Source: Heterobasidion occidentale (taxonomy: Eukaryota; Basidiomycota; Agaricomycetes; Russulales; Bondarzewiaceae). Taken from it: 64,000 bases of DNA. The DNA lies in assembly GCA_039111635.1 (NCBI GenBank), contig JBCAQO010000007.1, positions 1,922,001 through 1,986,000 of the forward strand, read 5' to 3'. The first letter of the stretch is position 1; each line of letters begins with the position of its first letter. The notes under the pieces were generated by a model. It worked only from the letters and a program-made list of their open reading frames with translations, made no database searches and had not been told where the DNA came from. A program made the position numbers and the translations under genes. Shown here in pieces: positions 44,552 to 56,343 of this stretch.

Positions 44552-46748
44552 TCATGTTCCTTTAGAGCTTGTAAAATCCTCTCCTTTGAATTCGACCTCC
44601 GGAAAAGCGGCGAAATCGGGACCCATTTCGCGGCCGTCCACGTCCCAGTTCGCGTAACGCACAGCGGCCCTCATGTCATCGATGTGTTCACGGAGGCGTG
44701 TTTCTCCAACATCTCGTCGAGCACCACCTCAGGGGTCCGTGGTGGCAAAGCCGTAGGCCACATGCCGAAATGGCGCCCACGCATTTCGAAGGACGCGGAA
44801 TCGGCTTCGCTTGGCTGGTCCGCGATATCAACGGGTGTGATCAAGATCGCGAAAGGAGAACCCGACGAACCGGTTCGATACCGAGGCTGAGCGCCCGCAT
44901 CTCTGCCGCGTACGTCCTCAAGAGTGCCACCATGTCCCAGCAGACGGGACAGCACAGTCTGGACACCGACATGAGGAACGCGTCGACCGTCTGCGGCGGG
45001 TTACAAGATGACCAGACATGGATTATGACGAGGATGTACCTTTGCGAGCGGTTGCCATTCGCCGTTGACGTCAGTTTCGGCTCCTCGTCAAAAGCCGTGC
45101 GGAATGCCTCGAAGAGGGGCGCAATCTGGGAGCGGCCTTGGATCTGAGCATCTGTATCGCATTTCGATGCTCCTCGACCTTCTGCTTGAGTGAACGGCAG
45201 ACCTTTTGAGACCGCGCTCCATAGAGCCTGTCGATGACGGGCCTCCAGTTTGGGAGCTCCACGTCGTGGCTGACTCTCGGGGAAGCAAGGAGCTGAATTC
45301 GGATCGGTCCTTGGAATGTCTTAGCAAACTGTGATAACTTCTGGATCGCGCTGAGATGCGAGGATTGAAGACGGAGCCGCCTGACGGCAGGATATGCTTC
45401 ATCTGTGCGAACCACTTTGTTGTGGACATGAGCATCAGGTATCTCTGCTTCGGCCCATAACTCTGCTTCAGCCTGTAGCTCCGCTTCGAGGTCCTCGTCC
45501 ATGTCTGGAGTTTGCTGGAAATTGCGTCTGGTGAGATAGCCTGTGTATGGGACATGTAAAAGGGAACAGGAGGACAGGGCATAAAAGTGATGCTCGAGGA
45601 TCTGGGTGGATCCCATGATATAGAGCGCATTAACATGATCCAGGACTTCCCTAGCGATCATACGCAGTTCAGTGTACGACTTCGCGACCGATTCCTCAGA
45701 TTTTACAATGCATCTCTCCACCGCCTCGAGCGTCCAGTCTTCCATCTTATCCTCGTACTCCTGTGCAAGGCTTTCGTCATCGCGGAGACTGAGAATGGAA
45801 TCAAAATCTGGAACCAAGAAAGGGGATCCCGACAACTTCGCCGTCGTGTCTATTGAGTCAGGGCTCTCGCGCTTCGCCAACTCTGTCCGCGTTGCCTGCA
45901 GGTGCATCAAGATCTTTTCTGCTAGATGACAAGCCCGCCAACACTGTTTCATCTCCCGGAGCGCGGCCTGGTAACACACGAGGGTGCTGACGAGGTACTG
46001 GTGGAATCCGACACACGATTCCTTGGTATACAGAGGTAGATCCATGTCTTTGGACACGGCTTGGCCCACCTGGACGAGCTGCAACAGATCAGAGTTACCC
46101 GACAGTGTCGGATCACGTTTTGCAAGGAGCGAGATGTACGTTGGCCCACGTTCGTTGAGAAACACGATGAACGAAGCATCATATTTTTGATCAACACGGG
46201 AGGGCCTGAATGCACCTTTGATCCTGTCAAGAGACATTGTCTTAAGGCTCTGAATGAACGCCTTGGACCACGAGAGGTCGATTCTGCTCCTCATTTTGAA
46301 CCAAGACGTCGCGGTAATATAACTTGCGAACTGTCTTGTGAGGTCAAGCTTGTCTATGTCTGTGTCTTGCGCTGGCTGACTGATCGCCATGAGATACTCG
46401 TTGAGGGTGGCGATGTGCTCGCCGAGAGGAAAATTAGCGCTGTAATTTTCATGCTATTGAGAAGGTATACCTCTGAGTAATGATGATCGATGATCCTCAC
46501 GGCGCATTCAACCCCTGCCATCCGTCGACACTGACCTCCTTCCAGTGAGACTTTGCAGCTGGCAATAGGACGTGGCGACTGTCGTCTCCCTCTGGACACT
46601 TGTCATTTTGCCCCGGGTTTGCAAAGGCGGGAGAAATACCCAAAGTGGCAGGACGTTCTTCCATGACATATACTTTCAACATCCCATCGGAAAATCCCAC
46701 GGAAGCATAGTCGACCACAGCTGCAACAACGTCTGAGCGTCGCAGCAA
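44552..46748 (-). CDS. Deaminase-like protein (OTT_1508-style C-terminus), disrupted
   Basis: The gene runs from about 46748 (true start perhaps further upstream) to a stop at 44552. Intron 46440-46500 (GTGAGG..TTACAG) joins DGWQGLNAP to ANFPLGEHIATLNEYL. A long helical exon follows (frame 45071-46439), then a second likely intron, about 45005-45048 (GTACAT..GCCGCAG), before SVSRLCCPVCWDMVALLRTY. Further on come MRGRHFGMWPTALPP, EVVLDEMLEKH and a hydrophilic tail ending SSKGT. The Cys-rich CCPVCW and the RGRHxxxxPxxLPP block resemble the zinc-binding second half of basidiomycete OTT_1508-like nucleic acid deaminases. I could not find the matching His-Ala-Glu catalytic motif. At least three frame changes (near 45150, 44860 and 44700) break the coding sequence, and no second copy is available to test them. 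The family call rests on remembered motifs. Confidence 0.42.
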
Positions 46749-47332
46749 GACTGCGGGAACGGCGTTGAGTGCAGCAACTGTGCAGCAGGCTGCGATTGTG
46801 GTTCCTCAGTGATGGTCCCTTGTGGTTTCAAAACTGACGAGCCAGAGTTGATAGTGGTGACTAACGTAACGAGCATGGTGAGGAGCATGAATTCAGTGTG
46901 CTTGTCATAGGATTTCAGAAAAACCTCGTTTCCCTCGCCATGTTGCGAAGACATCGGAATCACTGCTGGTTGTAGAATATTAGTCCTCTCCAATTGGGAT
47001 ATGTGCGGAGAGTGTGCGGAGTGATGCTGATACCGCAAAACCCGTTCTGTAGTGTGAGAGATCTCGTCAAAGGGTCGCGATATTTGCCTTGTGAAGGAGC
47101 AAGGTCGCGGAGTCAGTGGAGATACTACTGTCCGTCAAGCACTCCCCTCGACAGCGATGGAGCTCGATGGAGTCAAGAAAGATGAACGTCACAAGGCGTC
47201 ACTAGGTCGGAGTGACGATCAGATGATCAACTGGGTGTGTTTCTCAACTGAAGACAGCGTCGGTGGCTCTCTGTGTTAACATGTCCTTCCCCACACAACT
47301 CACTCATCATCGCACCCCGCTCTGATCGACAA
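46749..47332. other. Intergenic, possible upstream exon
   Basis: A minus-strand frame at 46676-47038 has a hydrophobic stretch (FMLLTMLVTLVTTI) after an ATG (MSSQHGEGNEV) at about 46954. It could be an N-terminal exon of the deaminase-like gene, but I found no in-phase splice. The right part should contain the Nudix promoter. Confidence 0.35.
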
Positions 47333-48240
47333 ATGCACCGCACCCACACCATACCCTCGTCCACGCCGCCACCGCCACCGCCACTGCCACCGCTGTCCGA
47401 CTGCTCCTCAGCCGCCGTCCCCAATAGCATCTGGTTCGCGCGCGAGTTCCAGCTCGCCGCATCCATGGTCATCATCCAGCCGTCGACGTCCAAGGTCGTC
47501 GTCGTGCACGACACGCAGACGCGCCAGTGGTTTCTTCCCCGGGGGCGCAAAGACAGAGGCGAAAGCATCGAGCAATGTGCCCTGCGCGAGGCATACGAGG
47601 AGGTGCGTCGCGCGCCCGACCCGCTCACGCTTCCTACCTAGACCCCACCACCCGCCCGCCTACAGTCGGGCTACCGCGCCGAATTCATGCCTTTGTGCAC
47701 CCCCACGCGGGCGCTCGCCACGCCCGGGCAGCCCAGTGCAGGCGCATCGCGCACACTCAATACGGAGCCGATATACATCACCACGCAGCGCTTCGGGCCG
47801 TACCGCCGCAGGTCGGGCGCGCTCGACAACGGCGGCGAATACATCGCGTTCTACTACGTCGGGCAGATCCCGCACGATGCCGTGCGTGCCCTCCCCGCCA
47901 ACCCCAGCGCGCGCGGACACACTGATGTTCCTTTTCGTCGTGTCATTTTTTTCTCACCCTGCGGCGATCGCTCGATCGCGCCAGGTTCGGGAGGAGAACA
48001 CGGGCATGCCGGACGAGCAGGCGTACGTCGGCACGCTGCTCGACGTCCAGGAGGCCGTGCAGTTGCTGCCGCAGGACGAGGCGCTGATCACGACCGTCGC
48101 GTACAACCTGGGTGGGTGGAAACCCGGCGCAGGCAAGACCGCGAGCAGCACGCCACCCAGCCGCGGGTTTAGAACTGGGTGTACCGTTCACGCAGCCAAC
48201 CGCGGTCTCCGTCGAGGAGTCGGCGGCGGATGGCTTGTGA
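47333..48240 (+). CDS. Nudix hydrolase family protein
   Basis: Hydrolyses nucleoside diphosphates linked to another moiety; the substrate cannot be predicted here. Four exons: 47333-47602, 47666-47881, 47985-48111 and 48173-48240, giving 226 residues with all phases in agreement. The start MHRTHTIPSSTPPPPPP was chosen as the first ATG in frame. The Nudix box is residues about 70-92: LPRGRKDRGESIEQCALREA followed by YEE, split from SGY by intron 1. It matches G-x5-E-x7-R-E-x-x-E-E-x-G with Arg in place of the usual Lys after GR. The N-terminal strand reads VIIQPSTSKVVVVHD. The C-terminus, ELGVPFTQPTAVSVEESAAD, appears only when the last intron (GTGGGT..GTTTAG) is removed. It is divergent from the deaminase-like gene. 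Confidence 0.85.
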
Positions 48241-48819
48241 CCGCGGGGCCCGTGGTGAGGCAGGATTGGATTGGTTGTTTCGACTCTTTGTGCCCGAGGC
48301 CACTGTCCTTACTTTTTCGCAGATCTGAGTGGCCTCGGACATCTCTCTCTCTTTTGCTATTGGAAGTCGCTATATGATATCTTCTGTCTGCTCTGCTCGC
48401 TGGACATGTCAATCGGTACCCGGATAGCTTCGCTGTAACACTATGTGTAGGAACTCGCTTGTACAATCAAATTCTCTTCGTACGACGAACGGTGCGCGTC
48501 CGCACGCCGCATCGAGTATCAGTAAAAGAGCGTGACCATTGGGGACACTTTCATAATACAACACAGTAGGGACCGAAAATGACGGCTACAAAAACGTACG
48601 TGCAGAGCTCCTTACCTCCTTTATAATACGTGGTGTGGCACCAGTGGAGAAATACCCCCGATTGATAACACGACGAGAAAACGAAGCGGGCTGAACAAAA
48701 CAGAGCAACAAAGGATCTGCAGGACGCGGCTCCGGCATCAGCTAGTCACCCCAGAGCGACGCGCACACACACGCACCGATATTCGTCCTGTACAGGAGCG
48801 ACGCCCCACGCCGCGCACA
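48241..48819. other. Convergent 3' region
   Basis: 3' flanks of the Nudix gene and of the minus-strand membrane protein gene. I see no coding or repeat signal. Confidence 0.5.
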
Positions 48820-50324
48820 TCACATTGCGCGCCCGACGTAGACGGGGCTGCGGCTCCCCACGTCATACGCATCCGACACGACCACGATGGGCAGCAGCCC
48901 CCCGCGCGGCGGGCTCGTCCCCGGCGCCGACCTGTAGCCGGGGTCGACAGCGAAGCCGTGCGCGGGCGGCGTCAGCGGCCTGTCCAGGAACGGGTCGACG
49001 TTGTCCACGGGCGACATGCTCAGGACGCCCGACGCGAGCGATGCGGGGAGCGCGCCCCCGCCCCCGCCGCCCCCGGGGTCGTGATCTGCGCGCGCCGCGG
49101 CGGCGCCGAACCCGGCCCAGCCGGCGTCCCCTGCGAACGTGGCCGGGGGCTGCTGGGGAGCCGAGGTCTGCGAGTACACGCTCGCCTCGCTCATGGACGG
49201 GCCCGACGGGAACTGCGCGTGGCGAGGCGCGGAGCGAGTAGAGGCATATTGCGGCTGCTGCTGCTGCTGCTGCATCTCGGGGTCGCCGCCCGAGTCGCGC
49301 CAGTGCGTGAAGGCGCGGCCGCGGAGGAGGCGCTCGCGCCAGCTCGTGGTCTGCCGGCGGGAGCGGCCGCGCGCGATGAGAACGCAGACGACCAGGATGA
49401 TCATGAGGACCGTGAGCGTGCTCACGACGCCTGCGATGACGCCGACGTTTTTGGTGCTCGCGCTGGTGGGAGACGCGTGCGGGCGCGGACGGTGAGCGGT
49501 GCGGGGTGGCACGGGGGGCGAGGGAGGCGGGGAGCTCACCGGGACGCGTCGTTCGTGCGCGGTGCGCTGCTGCCGGTCGCGCTGCCGATGGCGGCCGAGG
49601 TGGGGCTGGGGGTGGGGCTGCTCAGCTCGAAAGTCGAGCTAGGAACAAGTTTAAACATGCTGCCGACCGACGCGGCGGAAGAGCTCGTCGCTGAGGCAGT
49701 CGTGGATAGCGTCTCCGCGATGGGATCGGACGAGGCAGCGCTGGACATTTCCAGGTTAGGTCAAAGGGCGGTTGCGGGCGGCACTGTGGCGCGGGCACTC
49801 ACGAGGGCTGGACAGTCGATTCTGGGGCAGGGCTTTCAGTGACGGACGGCGGATTCGCTGAGGTCGTGGGCGACTCGAGTACCAGTTGAGCTCGACGGCG
49901 TGGGAAGAGTCAGGATCGCATCACTCACCGAGAACGTCTGCGCAAACGGCGAGGGAGTTGAAGTGGGAGGCGTGGATAACGCGGAAGACGATGACAGGGA
50001 CGGGGACAGAGATGAGGTCGTCGCAAAGCTTGAGGTAGCCGAGAAGGTCGTTGGAGCCGCAGACTCGGAAGTGAAAGTAGTCGATAGGCTACTGAGATCA
50101 GTGGTGAGGACGGTCGATGAAGTTAGTGATAAGCTTAAGAAGTCGGTGAAGGAAGCTGAGGAAGTCGATGAGCCCAAGGAGGACGAAGAGACGAATGAAG
50201 CCGATGAAGTGGATGAAGAGGCCGACGAGGAGGAAAAAGTGTCGACCGAAGTTGAGGATGACGGTGCTGATGTAGTCGCTGAGGTAGGTGAAAGACTCTG
50301 GGACCCAGTGTCCGAGGTGGACAC
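48820..50324 (-). CDS. Ser/Thr-rich single-pass membrane protein (5' end unresolved)
   Basis: Exons: 49803-50324 (perhaps extending to about 50388 and an upstream ATG exon), 49540-49740 and 48820-49462. Introns are GTGAGT..TCCAG and GTGAGC..CACCAG, phases agreeing. The N-terminal half is a long Ser/Thr/Ala-rich region (FSSSSASSSTSSASFVSSSS), which suggests heavy O-mannosylation outside the cell. One transmembrane segment follows: VGVIAGVVSTLTVLMIILVV, ended by a basic stop-transfer RGRSRR. The cytoplasmic tail has poly-Gln, a Gly run and PVDNVDPFLDRPLTPP. The layout resembles fungal wall-stress or Mid2-type sensors, though no specific domain (such as WSC) is seen. The frame shifts by one near 49880 (SSSTGTRV against LVLESPTTS). 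I could not find a signal peptide exon. Confidence 0.6.
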
Positions 50325-52016
50325 GCTCGGTTTATCCTTCTCATCAACGGTCGGTACTGGCGTGGATGCGGCCTCGGAAGTGGACGAGCTGGGAATACAA
50401 TCTCAGATGTCAGTCGGGATGATGGAGGTGTACTGTAGCTCACGCAAATGAGGCCGTCGGGGTGTCGGACACCCTAGAAAGACGATCAGCTAAGCACATC
50501 GACGTCAGTCGCAGATCTGTCAACCATACCGGGAAGTCGTGATGCTGCTAGAAAGTCTACAGCGTCAAGCAAGAAAAAGAAGCGTCAAGAAGGGTATGCC
50601 AACGAAGTGTTCAGAACTAACGACGTGCTCGCTGTCCACGAGAATTCCATCAACGAGATGTATGGACGAGAGTGAATATGACGCACTTGCTTGTCCGGTC
50701 GATGATCCTCCAGAGGTGCTCGAACTGGATCCCGCGTCGGATTCAAGACGCCTGAGCACCCCCATGTCGAACCGTTCAGCCGATCTCGCAGGCAGCGCCC
50801 ACGACGAGAGCGGACGGGGCGTTTGAGACTGAGAGATGTTTTGTATGCGCAGACTACTCGAAAAGTGCTGAACAGTGTGTGTCCTAAGGGCCTAGTCAAT
50901 AGGTTGCTGCGCTCTCCAGGAGCATGAGAATGTCGAAAGGAGGTCTAAGGTCTGAGCGCTATCAGCTTTCTCGACCTGTCAGTGGGGTGAGTCGCGATGA
51001 AGGGACGTACACTGTAAGGGAAGTTAGTGGCTGTGAGCGAAGTGCGTGCAGGATTTGCTGTACAATCTCCACACAGCTCACACTCATCCCATATCGACGG
51101 TGCGCAGGCCAGGACACATGATTCGCTTCATGATCTCGAATTGTGCCAGAATCGGTCCAGTCGGCGTCGCCTGGGCGACCGCGCGCTGCACAAAGAAGCC
51201 CATTTGTATCTCGGTAACTACTCGTCTCCCTTCGTTGGCGAAGCGTGTAAGCTTGTCCCAGGGATTTTTAGCTTTTTGGTCGAGCCGTCTCACGATTATC
51301 TCACATTTGAACGGCTCATGAAGGCACTGTACATGTGGGTAGTCATTTCCGAAGACCCGTTGCTGAACTGACTGTGAGAGCCGCGCTAGATCTGATACAT
51401 ACATAAATTGAGACATGTCCTATCAATTATCAACGCACAGCTTTTCCAGCATCAGAGCGAGTCCCGAGCTTCCCTTTGAAACGAAAAGAGATCCCTGGAA
51501 AGCTCGAACCGACGTGCCAGTGTTGGACAGTCGGCTACTGCATTGCAGAGCTGCAGTCGGCATGTTAGCTCCCAATTCTACGCTGTGTGCGAGTACGGAT
51601 CATCGTCGTCAGGCAAGTGTCGGAATCCTAGAGCTATGTAATGCGAGAGAATCTCGGATGCGTCACCTAGGCACTGACGCTTTCGACTGAGTGGGTATAT
51701 CCATCACACTTGAAATTGTAAGACGGCTTGTCTCAAAACCTCGAAACCTCGCACCTGCACCGAGAATGTTATCGCAAGGCGCCTCCCGCCCGTTCAGGTT
51801 GCTGAGATACCAAATGTGGTCGAGAAGAGAATGAAAACCTTGAAAGGATCCACGTGAAAATCATATGACCGTGATAAGACGCGTCAACAAGCATAAGCAT
51901 CGCGCTCATTAGCTGATGTAATCGATATCGGGGTTTTGCCTTTTTGGTCTTGGGTCTGCCACCTGCGGCTTGTGGGCGGCTTGTTCAACTTCTTCATCAT
52001 CGTCGTTCTCGTCGGC
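50325..52016. other. Intergenic with one unexplained minus-strand frame
   Basis: A 110-codon minus-strand frame at 51084-51416 looks protein-like (FGNDYPHVQCLHEPFKCEII, MKRIMCPGLRTVDMG), but it has no recognisable motif, splice extension or second copy. The rest is AT-richer with short frames. Nothing else is supported. Confidence 0.35.
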
Positions 52017-53725
52017 ATGTCCTCGGGGTCAACCACTGTCGAACCGAGGTGCTTCAGGACTACTTTATTGCTAGCACTGCTGATAACACGTCTGGCAGCA
52101 GCGCCGAACGAAGAGACACAACGCCTGTGCCTGAAACAGCGACGAGAAAACGCCCGCTCTCGAGTGGAAGCGACGATGAGGTTGACAGAAAACGGCCGCG
52201 ACCACAGGAGTTGTCGCGTATTGACTCATCATACCTTGACTGGACGAACCTCATAAGCCCTGCCATCACACCCTTGAGCAGCTCCGTTCGTCCTTGCTTT
52301 CAATTTTTGATAGTTACCGATAGCGCTTACCCACTTTATCTTAGTTTGATCGTTCAGAAAGAAATTCAGATTCAGGACCAGGCAGAGCACTCACTCGACG
52401 CTCATCAAGACGATCATTGAGCCGTACCGCATCGATGGTCGACGTGTCTCGTGCCGGTACACCGTTCTCCCAGGCTACGTTGAGCGCCATCAACACCATC
52501 GCTTACTCAACCCCGCCGAGCTCTTACCGCTCGCCGTCGCTCCCTCCACCATCGGCTCCAGATACCTCAGCCAACAAGTACCTCAGGAATGGAAAGATCA
52601 CCGTCGATTTTTCGGGGGTTACAGATTCGATGCTAGGAGCGACTTGGCCCGTTAGTTGGTCTCAAACAAACATTCTGGTGTTTGGGCGCGGGAACCGAGT
52701 CAACATCAAAAACTTGGCCACGAACGAAGATATCGTTGGACTGGCCAAAGTCAAGGACCATCATGGCTTCCTACGTCTCCTTGATTGTGGCGGCGAAGAC
52801 TATCCTCACACAATGGCGCTCTCGACATCCAAGGGCCTTGTGCAGGTCTGGGACCTAGCTGCTCAAAAGATGACAACGAGCTGGTGGACGAAGCCAGTCA
52901 CAGCGATGAAATGGAATGGCCCCGTTTTGACCGTGGGAGGAGAGAAGGGGTCGATCAGACACTTTGACACCAGGATCAAAGAGACGGCCAAAATGAAGGA
53001 GCAGAACAAGAAGGTGCTGCGGCACCAGTCGATGATCTCTGCCCTTGCCTGGCACCACGAGGGGAAAATTTGGCGAGTGCAGACAACGGTGGCACTGTGT
53101 ACTGCTGGGATGCGCGCCAAAATGCGCCTTTGGATGTTGGCGATCTCATTCAGAGGAGGAGGAAGATGCAACACATTGGGGCTGTCAAGGTAAAATTTCT
53201 CGCTTTACGGTATGCTACCTATCTGACACTGGCATTCAGGGTCTTGCTTGGTGTCCGTGGTCTTCTTTGAAAATGCTAGCCACGGGCGATGCCGTGCCCA
53301 ACGGAACAGGGACCATCAGGTTATGGAATGTCACAGGGTCAACATCCCAGAATCCTAACCCGGATGTCCTGGAGCTCGATGCTCAAATCACGTCGCTTCA
53401 TTGGTCCACCCAGTGCAAAGAATTATTGAGCACACATAGCACGGGCAAGGTTGTAGATGCAACCACATCCGTGGCAACCCCAACATCTTCCCAGTCGTCC
53501 GGAATGGCCAATTGCGTCGCCGTTCATTCCTACCCGACCCTCGCGCGCGTTAAAACTGAATACCCCGCAACATCAGCTATTGCTGGAAGTGTCATGAGCC
53601 CCAATGGATTGAAGATAATTTTTGCTGTTCCTGAGGATAAGCAGTTGAAGGTTTGGGACGTTTGGGGAAAAAAGAAGGAATTGAGGAGGCAGCGCAGCGT
53701 GGTAGAACCTAACGGGATTCGGTAA
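52017..53725 (+). CDS. Cdc20/Fizzy-like WD40 protein 1 (degenerate C-box, frameshift)
   Basis: Fizzy-family proteins bind substrates for the anaphase-promoting complex. The likely layout is a first exon to 52285, then 52345-53189 and 53240-53725. WD-type repeats include ALSTSKGLVQVWDLAAQ, WNGPVLTVGGEKGSIRHFD, LASADNGGTVYCWDARQ, GTGTIRLWNVTG and KQLKVWDVW. The family hallmark CKELLSTH follows LHWST. The protein ends in Ile-Arg (EPNGIR), the tail known to dock Fizzy proteins to the complex. The C-box is degenerate: FDRSERNSDSG where DRFIPxR is expected. Codons at 53069 need one more T (AAAATTTGG) to stay in frame, and the first-exon frame (RKRPLSSGSDDEVDRKRP) is one base off the ATG at 52017. 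Either errors or early decay could explain these. Confidence 0.72.
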
Positions 53726-54090
53726 TGTTGTAAGTTCGAGTCGTATGTGTCGTCTTTTTTTATTTTTTATTCCGTTTGTCGCACTAGCATGTATGTGAAG
53801 TAGTTTGGCATTGTCATTTTTTTCTCGCTATCCGATCATCTTCAACAGGGATCAAACACGGAGAGCCTCGGGAGTAGAGCGTTTGTTTGGCAACAGCTTC
53901 TGATCCTAACAATGGATCACGTGGTGGTCTCACTCAACAGGTAGACGTAGGTAGACGTCCTCCAAGTCGGGAACACCCCTTCTCTTTGTACTAAGTATTA
54001 CATCCTATGTCAGAGTACGTCGCCTCAACATCTACAAGATGATGGAACTAAAACTTGAGCTCCAGTATTGTTCAACAGGCTGGCCCAGCT
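53726..54090. other. Short intergenic between the two Fizzy-like genes
   Basis: About 360 bp with T-runs near 53755 and 53818, probably the 3' end of gene 1 and the promoter of gene 2. GTAGACGT occurs twice near 53942-53957. No gene is seen. Confidence 0.5.
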
Positions 54091-55666
54091 ATGGAGTGCA
54101 AGACACCCACCAGAAAGCGACGTTCGCGGGTCGCGATCTCCAACGAGTTCTCGACGAAGAAACAACGCCTATCGACTATAGGTACTATAGACATCACTCC
54201 CGATCACGCTCATAGGGGAGAGTATGTCAATCACAATACAGAACCGAGGGTAAGCTTGTATATGGCTGACCGTTTGAAGCAGCTTACATTTTCATGACCC
54301 TTACATTAGGCTGACCGCTTTATCACTGTTCGTCCCGACATTCTATTCCCTATAGACACTACTCCCCGCACACAGCGAATTGCGAATGTTCTTGGTCTGG
54401 CGAATGACCGCTTTCTCAACTTTACGGACACAACGAACACATCTGATGGACGGATGATGAATGCTCTGCGGCGTAGTGCCTCTCAGCTCTTCCATACCCC
54501 GAAAACAGTCCATGTCACTTCTGCACTTGCTCATCTAGGCAAACGGCGACAGTTTATTCTCGCGCTCGATGGTCCTGGCATTCCGCAGGACCCATGGGCA
54601 TACCCTCTTGCATGGTCCAGCAACAACGTGATCGCTGTCGCGTGCGGGCCAGATGTATACTATCAGAATCTTGACACACGACAGATTGCCCATCTTTGTA
54701 GCCTTCAACGACCAACCATGGGTCGCATTCGTGCCCTCGAATTCGCGAGAGGGGACAGATCGAATTTGCTGTGCATGGGAACGACGACGGGTTCCGTCCA
54801 AATTTGGGACGCAGAAACGCGGCAACGCGTGCGGCAGTGGCCCAATACTGACTGGATGGGCTTGACAGCCATCAGCTGGAAGGGACACGAATTTATGGCT
54901 GGTAGAAACGATGGGAAACTCCTGCTCTATGACAGTCGAACAGAAGATGCAGTGCACAAGCTTTCGGGGCATAAGGGCGATGTTTATGGGTTGCAATGGA
55001 GTACTGACGAACGATCCCTGGCAAGCTCAGACAGGAAGGGCGTCGTGCACGTCTGGGATGCACGTAACATGCGGAGCGAAAACACAAAATGGTTCGCAAA
55101 AATGAAACATCGTAGTCCTGTCAAGGTGCGTGTTTGCCTTCATACATGGAGCTTTTTTGCTTAGACCCCATACCCATTATATCAAGGCCTTGTCCTGGTG
55201 CCCTTGGAAACCTGATCTTCTTGCCACAGCCGGAACCTATCCGGACGGAGAGATTAAAATATGGAGAGTATCATCCCCATCTTCCGCACCATCGCCAACG
55301 CCTCTCCATACTATCGCCCTGGACAGCTGTATCTTCTCCTTACATTGGTCACCCCATTCCAAGGAGCTTCTAAGCACACACGGTCTATCATGGGAGTCCT
55401 CCAAGGCAATGTTGCCGTCTATCATCAAACCAATCCCGTCTCCGCTCACGAATTCCGTCACGGTTCATTCGTATCCCGCGTGCAAGAGGCTTGTCAGTGT
55501 CCCCGCACACACTGGGACCGTAGGACAAAGTTGTTTGAGCCCAGATGGGACGATGGTGTTTACTATCTGTTACCGGGAGGAGGCCATGAAAATGTGGAAA
55601 GTTTGGGGGCGTCCGGAGGTGAAGGAGCAGGGTCAAAGTGTCACTCGGCGCTTCAGTCTTAGATAG
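54091..55666 (+). CDS. Cdc20/Fizzy-like WD40 protein 2
   Basis: Predicted activator and substrate receptor of the anaphase-promoting complex in the nucleus or cytoplasm. Exons: 54091-54249, 54310-55125 and 55187-55666. Introns are GTAAGC..CATTAG and GTGCGT..TCAAG, giving 484 residues. The basic N-terminus (KTPTRKRRSRVAI) is followed by a C-box-like DRFITVRPD at residues about 55-63, directly after intron 1. WD repeats: YPLAWSSNNVIAVACGPDVY, GTTTGSVQIWDAETRQ, HEFMAGRNDGKLLLYDSR, LASSDRKGVVHVWDARN, GEIKIWRVSS, AMKMWKVWG. The Fizzy hallmark is SKELLSTHG. It ends FSLR rather than Ile-Arg. It is tandem to and diverged from gene 1, with the same exon-3 position. Both differ enough from housekeeping Cdc20 that a meiotic or specialised role is plausible, but this is inference. 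Confidence 0.85.
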
Positions 55667-56343
55667 ATGTTGGCTCTGAGGATATGTAATTTACGTCTGT
55701 ACTGTAGGGCTTCTTGTAGTATCTGTACACTGCACGTAGATAAGCTAGCGTGGACTTTCACTGCAGCCAAAAGCACCTCGTGCACGCCTACGCAGCCTAG
55801 TCCAGAGTTTTCTGTGGAGCTCCCGTGGATAATCTCGTGTGAGGGGTTAGGATCCGAGATTGGCTTGAGATTAACCCTCATTAACCTAGGTCATTTACCC
55901 CGACGAGATTCCCCGCACACTATAGCTCGCGAGCGCCGTTGCCCGTTCGTGTCTCACGTAGGTAGTATTCGGCGACGATGATGGTGAGGTGTATTATTGT
56001 CGTTGCCCGCGGGCCTGGTGCAGCATGTACAACTGAGCTACGCAGGGACTCGGTTGGACGCGCCTCGCGCGGTCCCTTTGATTGCCCCCGCGTCAGCTCG
56101 CTCGTGTAAGTTCACACCTAAATAGCCCGGAATTCGGGCAGTGTGAAGGGATAGATGAGACGTTGCTTTCGACATCAATAATTTGAGAGCGGTCCTGTTC
56201 TATCCTTTGTTACATCGACGTCTGAAACGATGGGACCCACTCTCGTCGGTGTGTTAGATCGCGTACATACATTGAGGATCTGTGGGAGAACATAAAAGTG
56301 CGCTGTGCTGTGCTGCAGCCCGCGGTTCCCTACTGATCACCTA
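55667..56343. other. Intergenic, includes conserved F-box flank
   Basis: Downstream of Fizzy-like gene 2. 56140-56343, inverted, matches the 3' flank shared by the F-box tandem pair (for example GGGAGAACATAAAAG against its counterpart). No gene. Confidence 0.5.

Noticed and set aside
51084..51416. 110-codon minus-strand frame as a supported gene
   Set aside because: It looks protein-like but has no recognisable family, signal or splice context. Left as a note in the intergenic entry.
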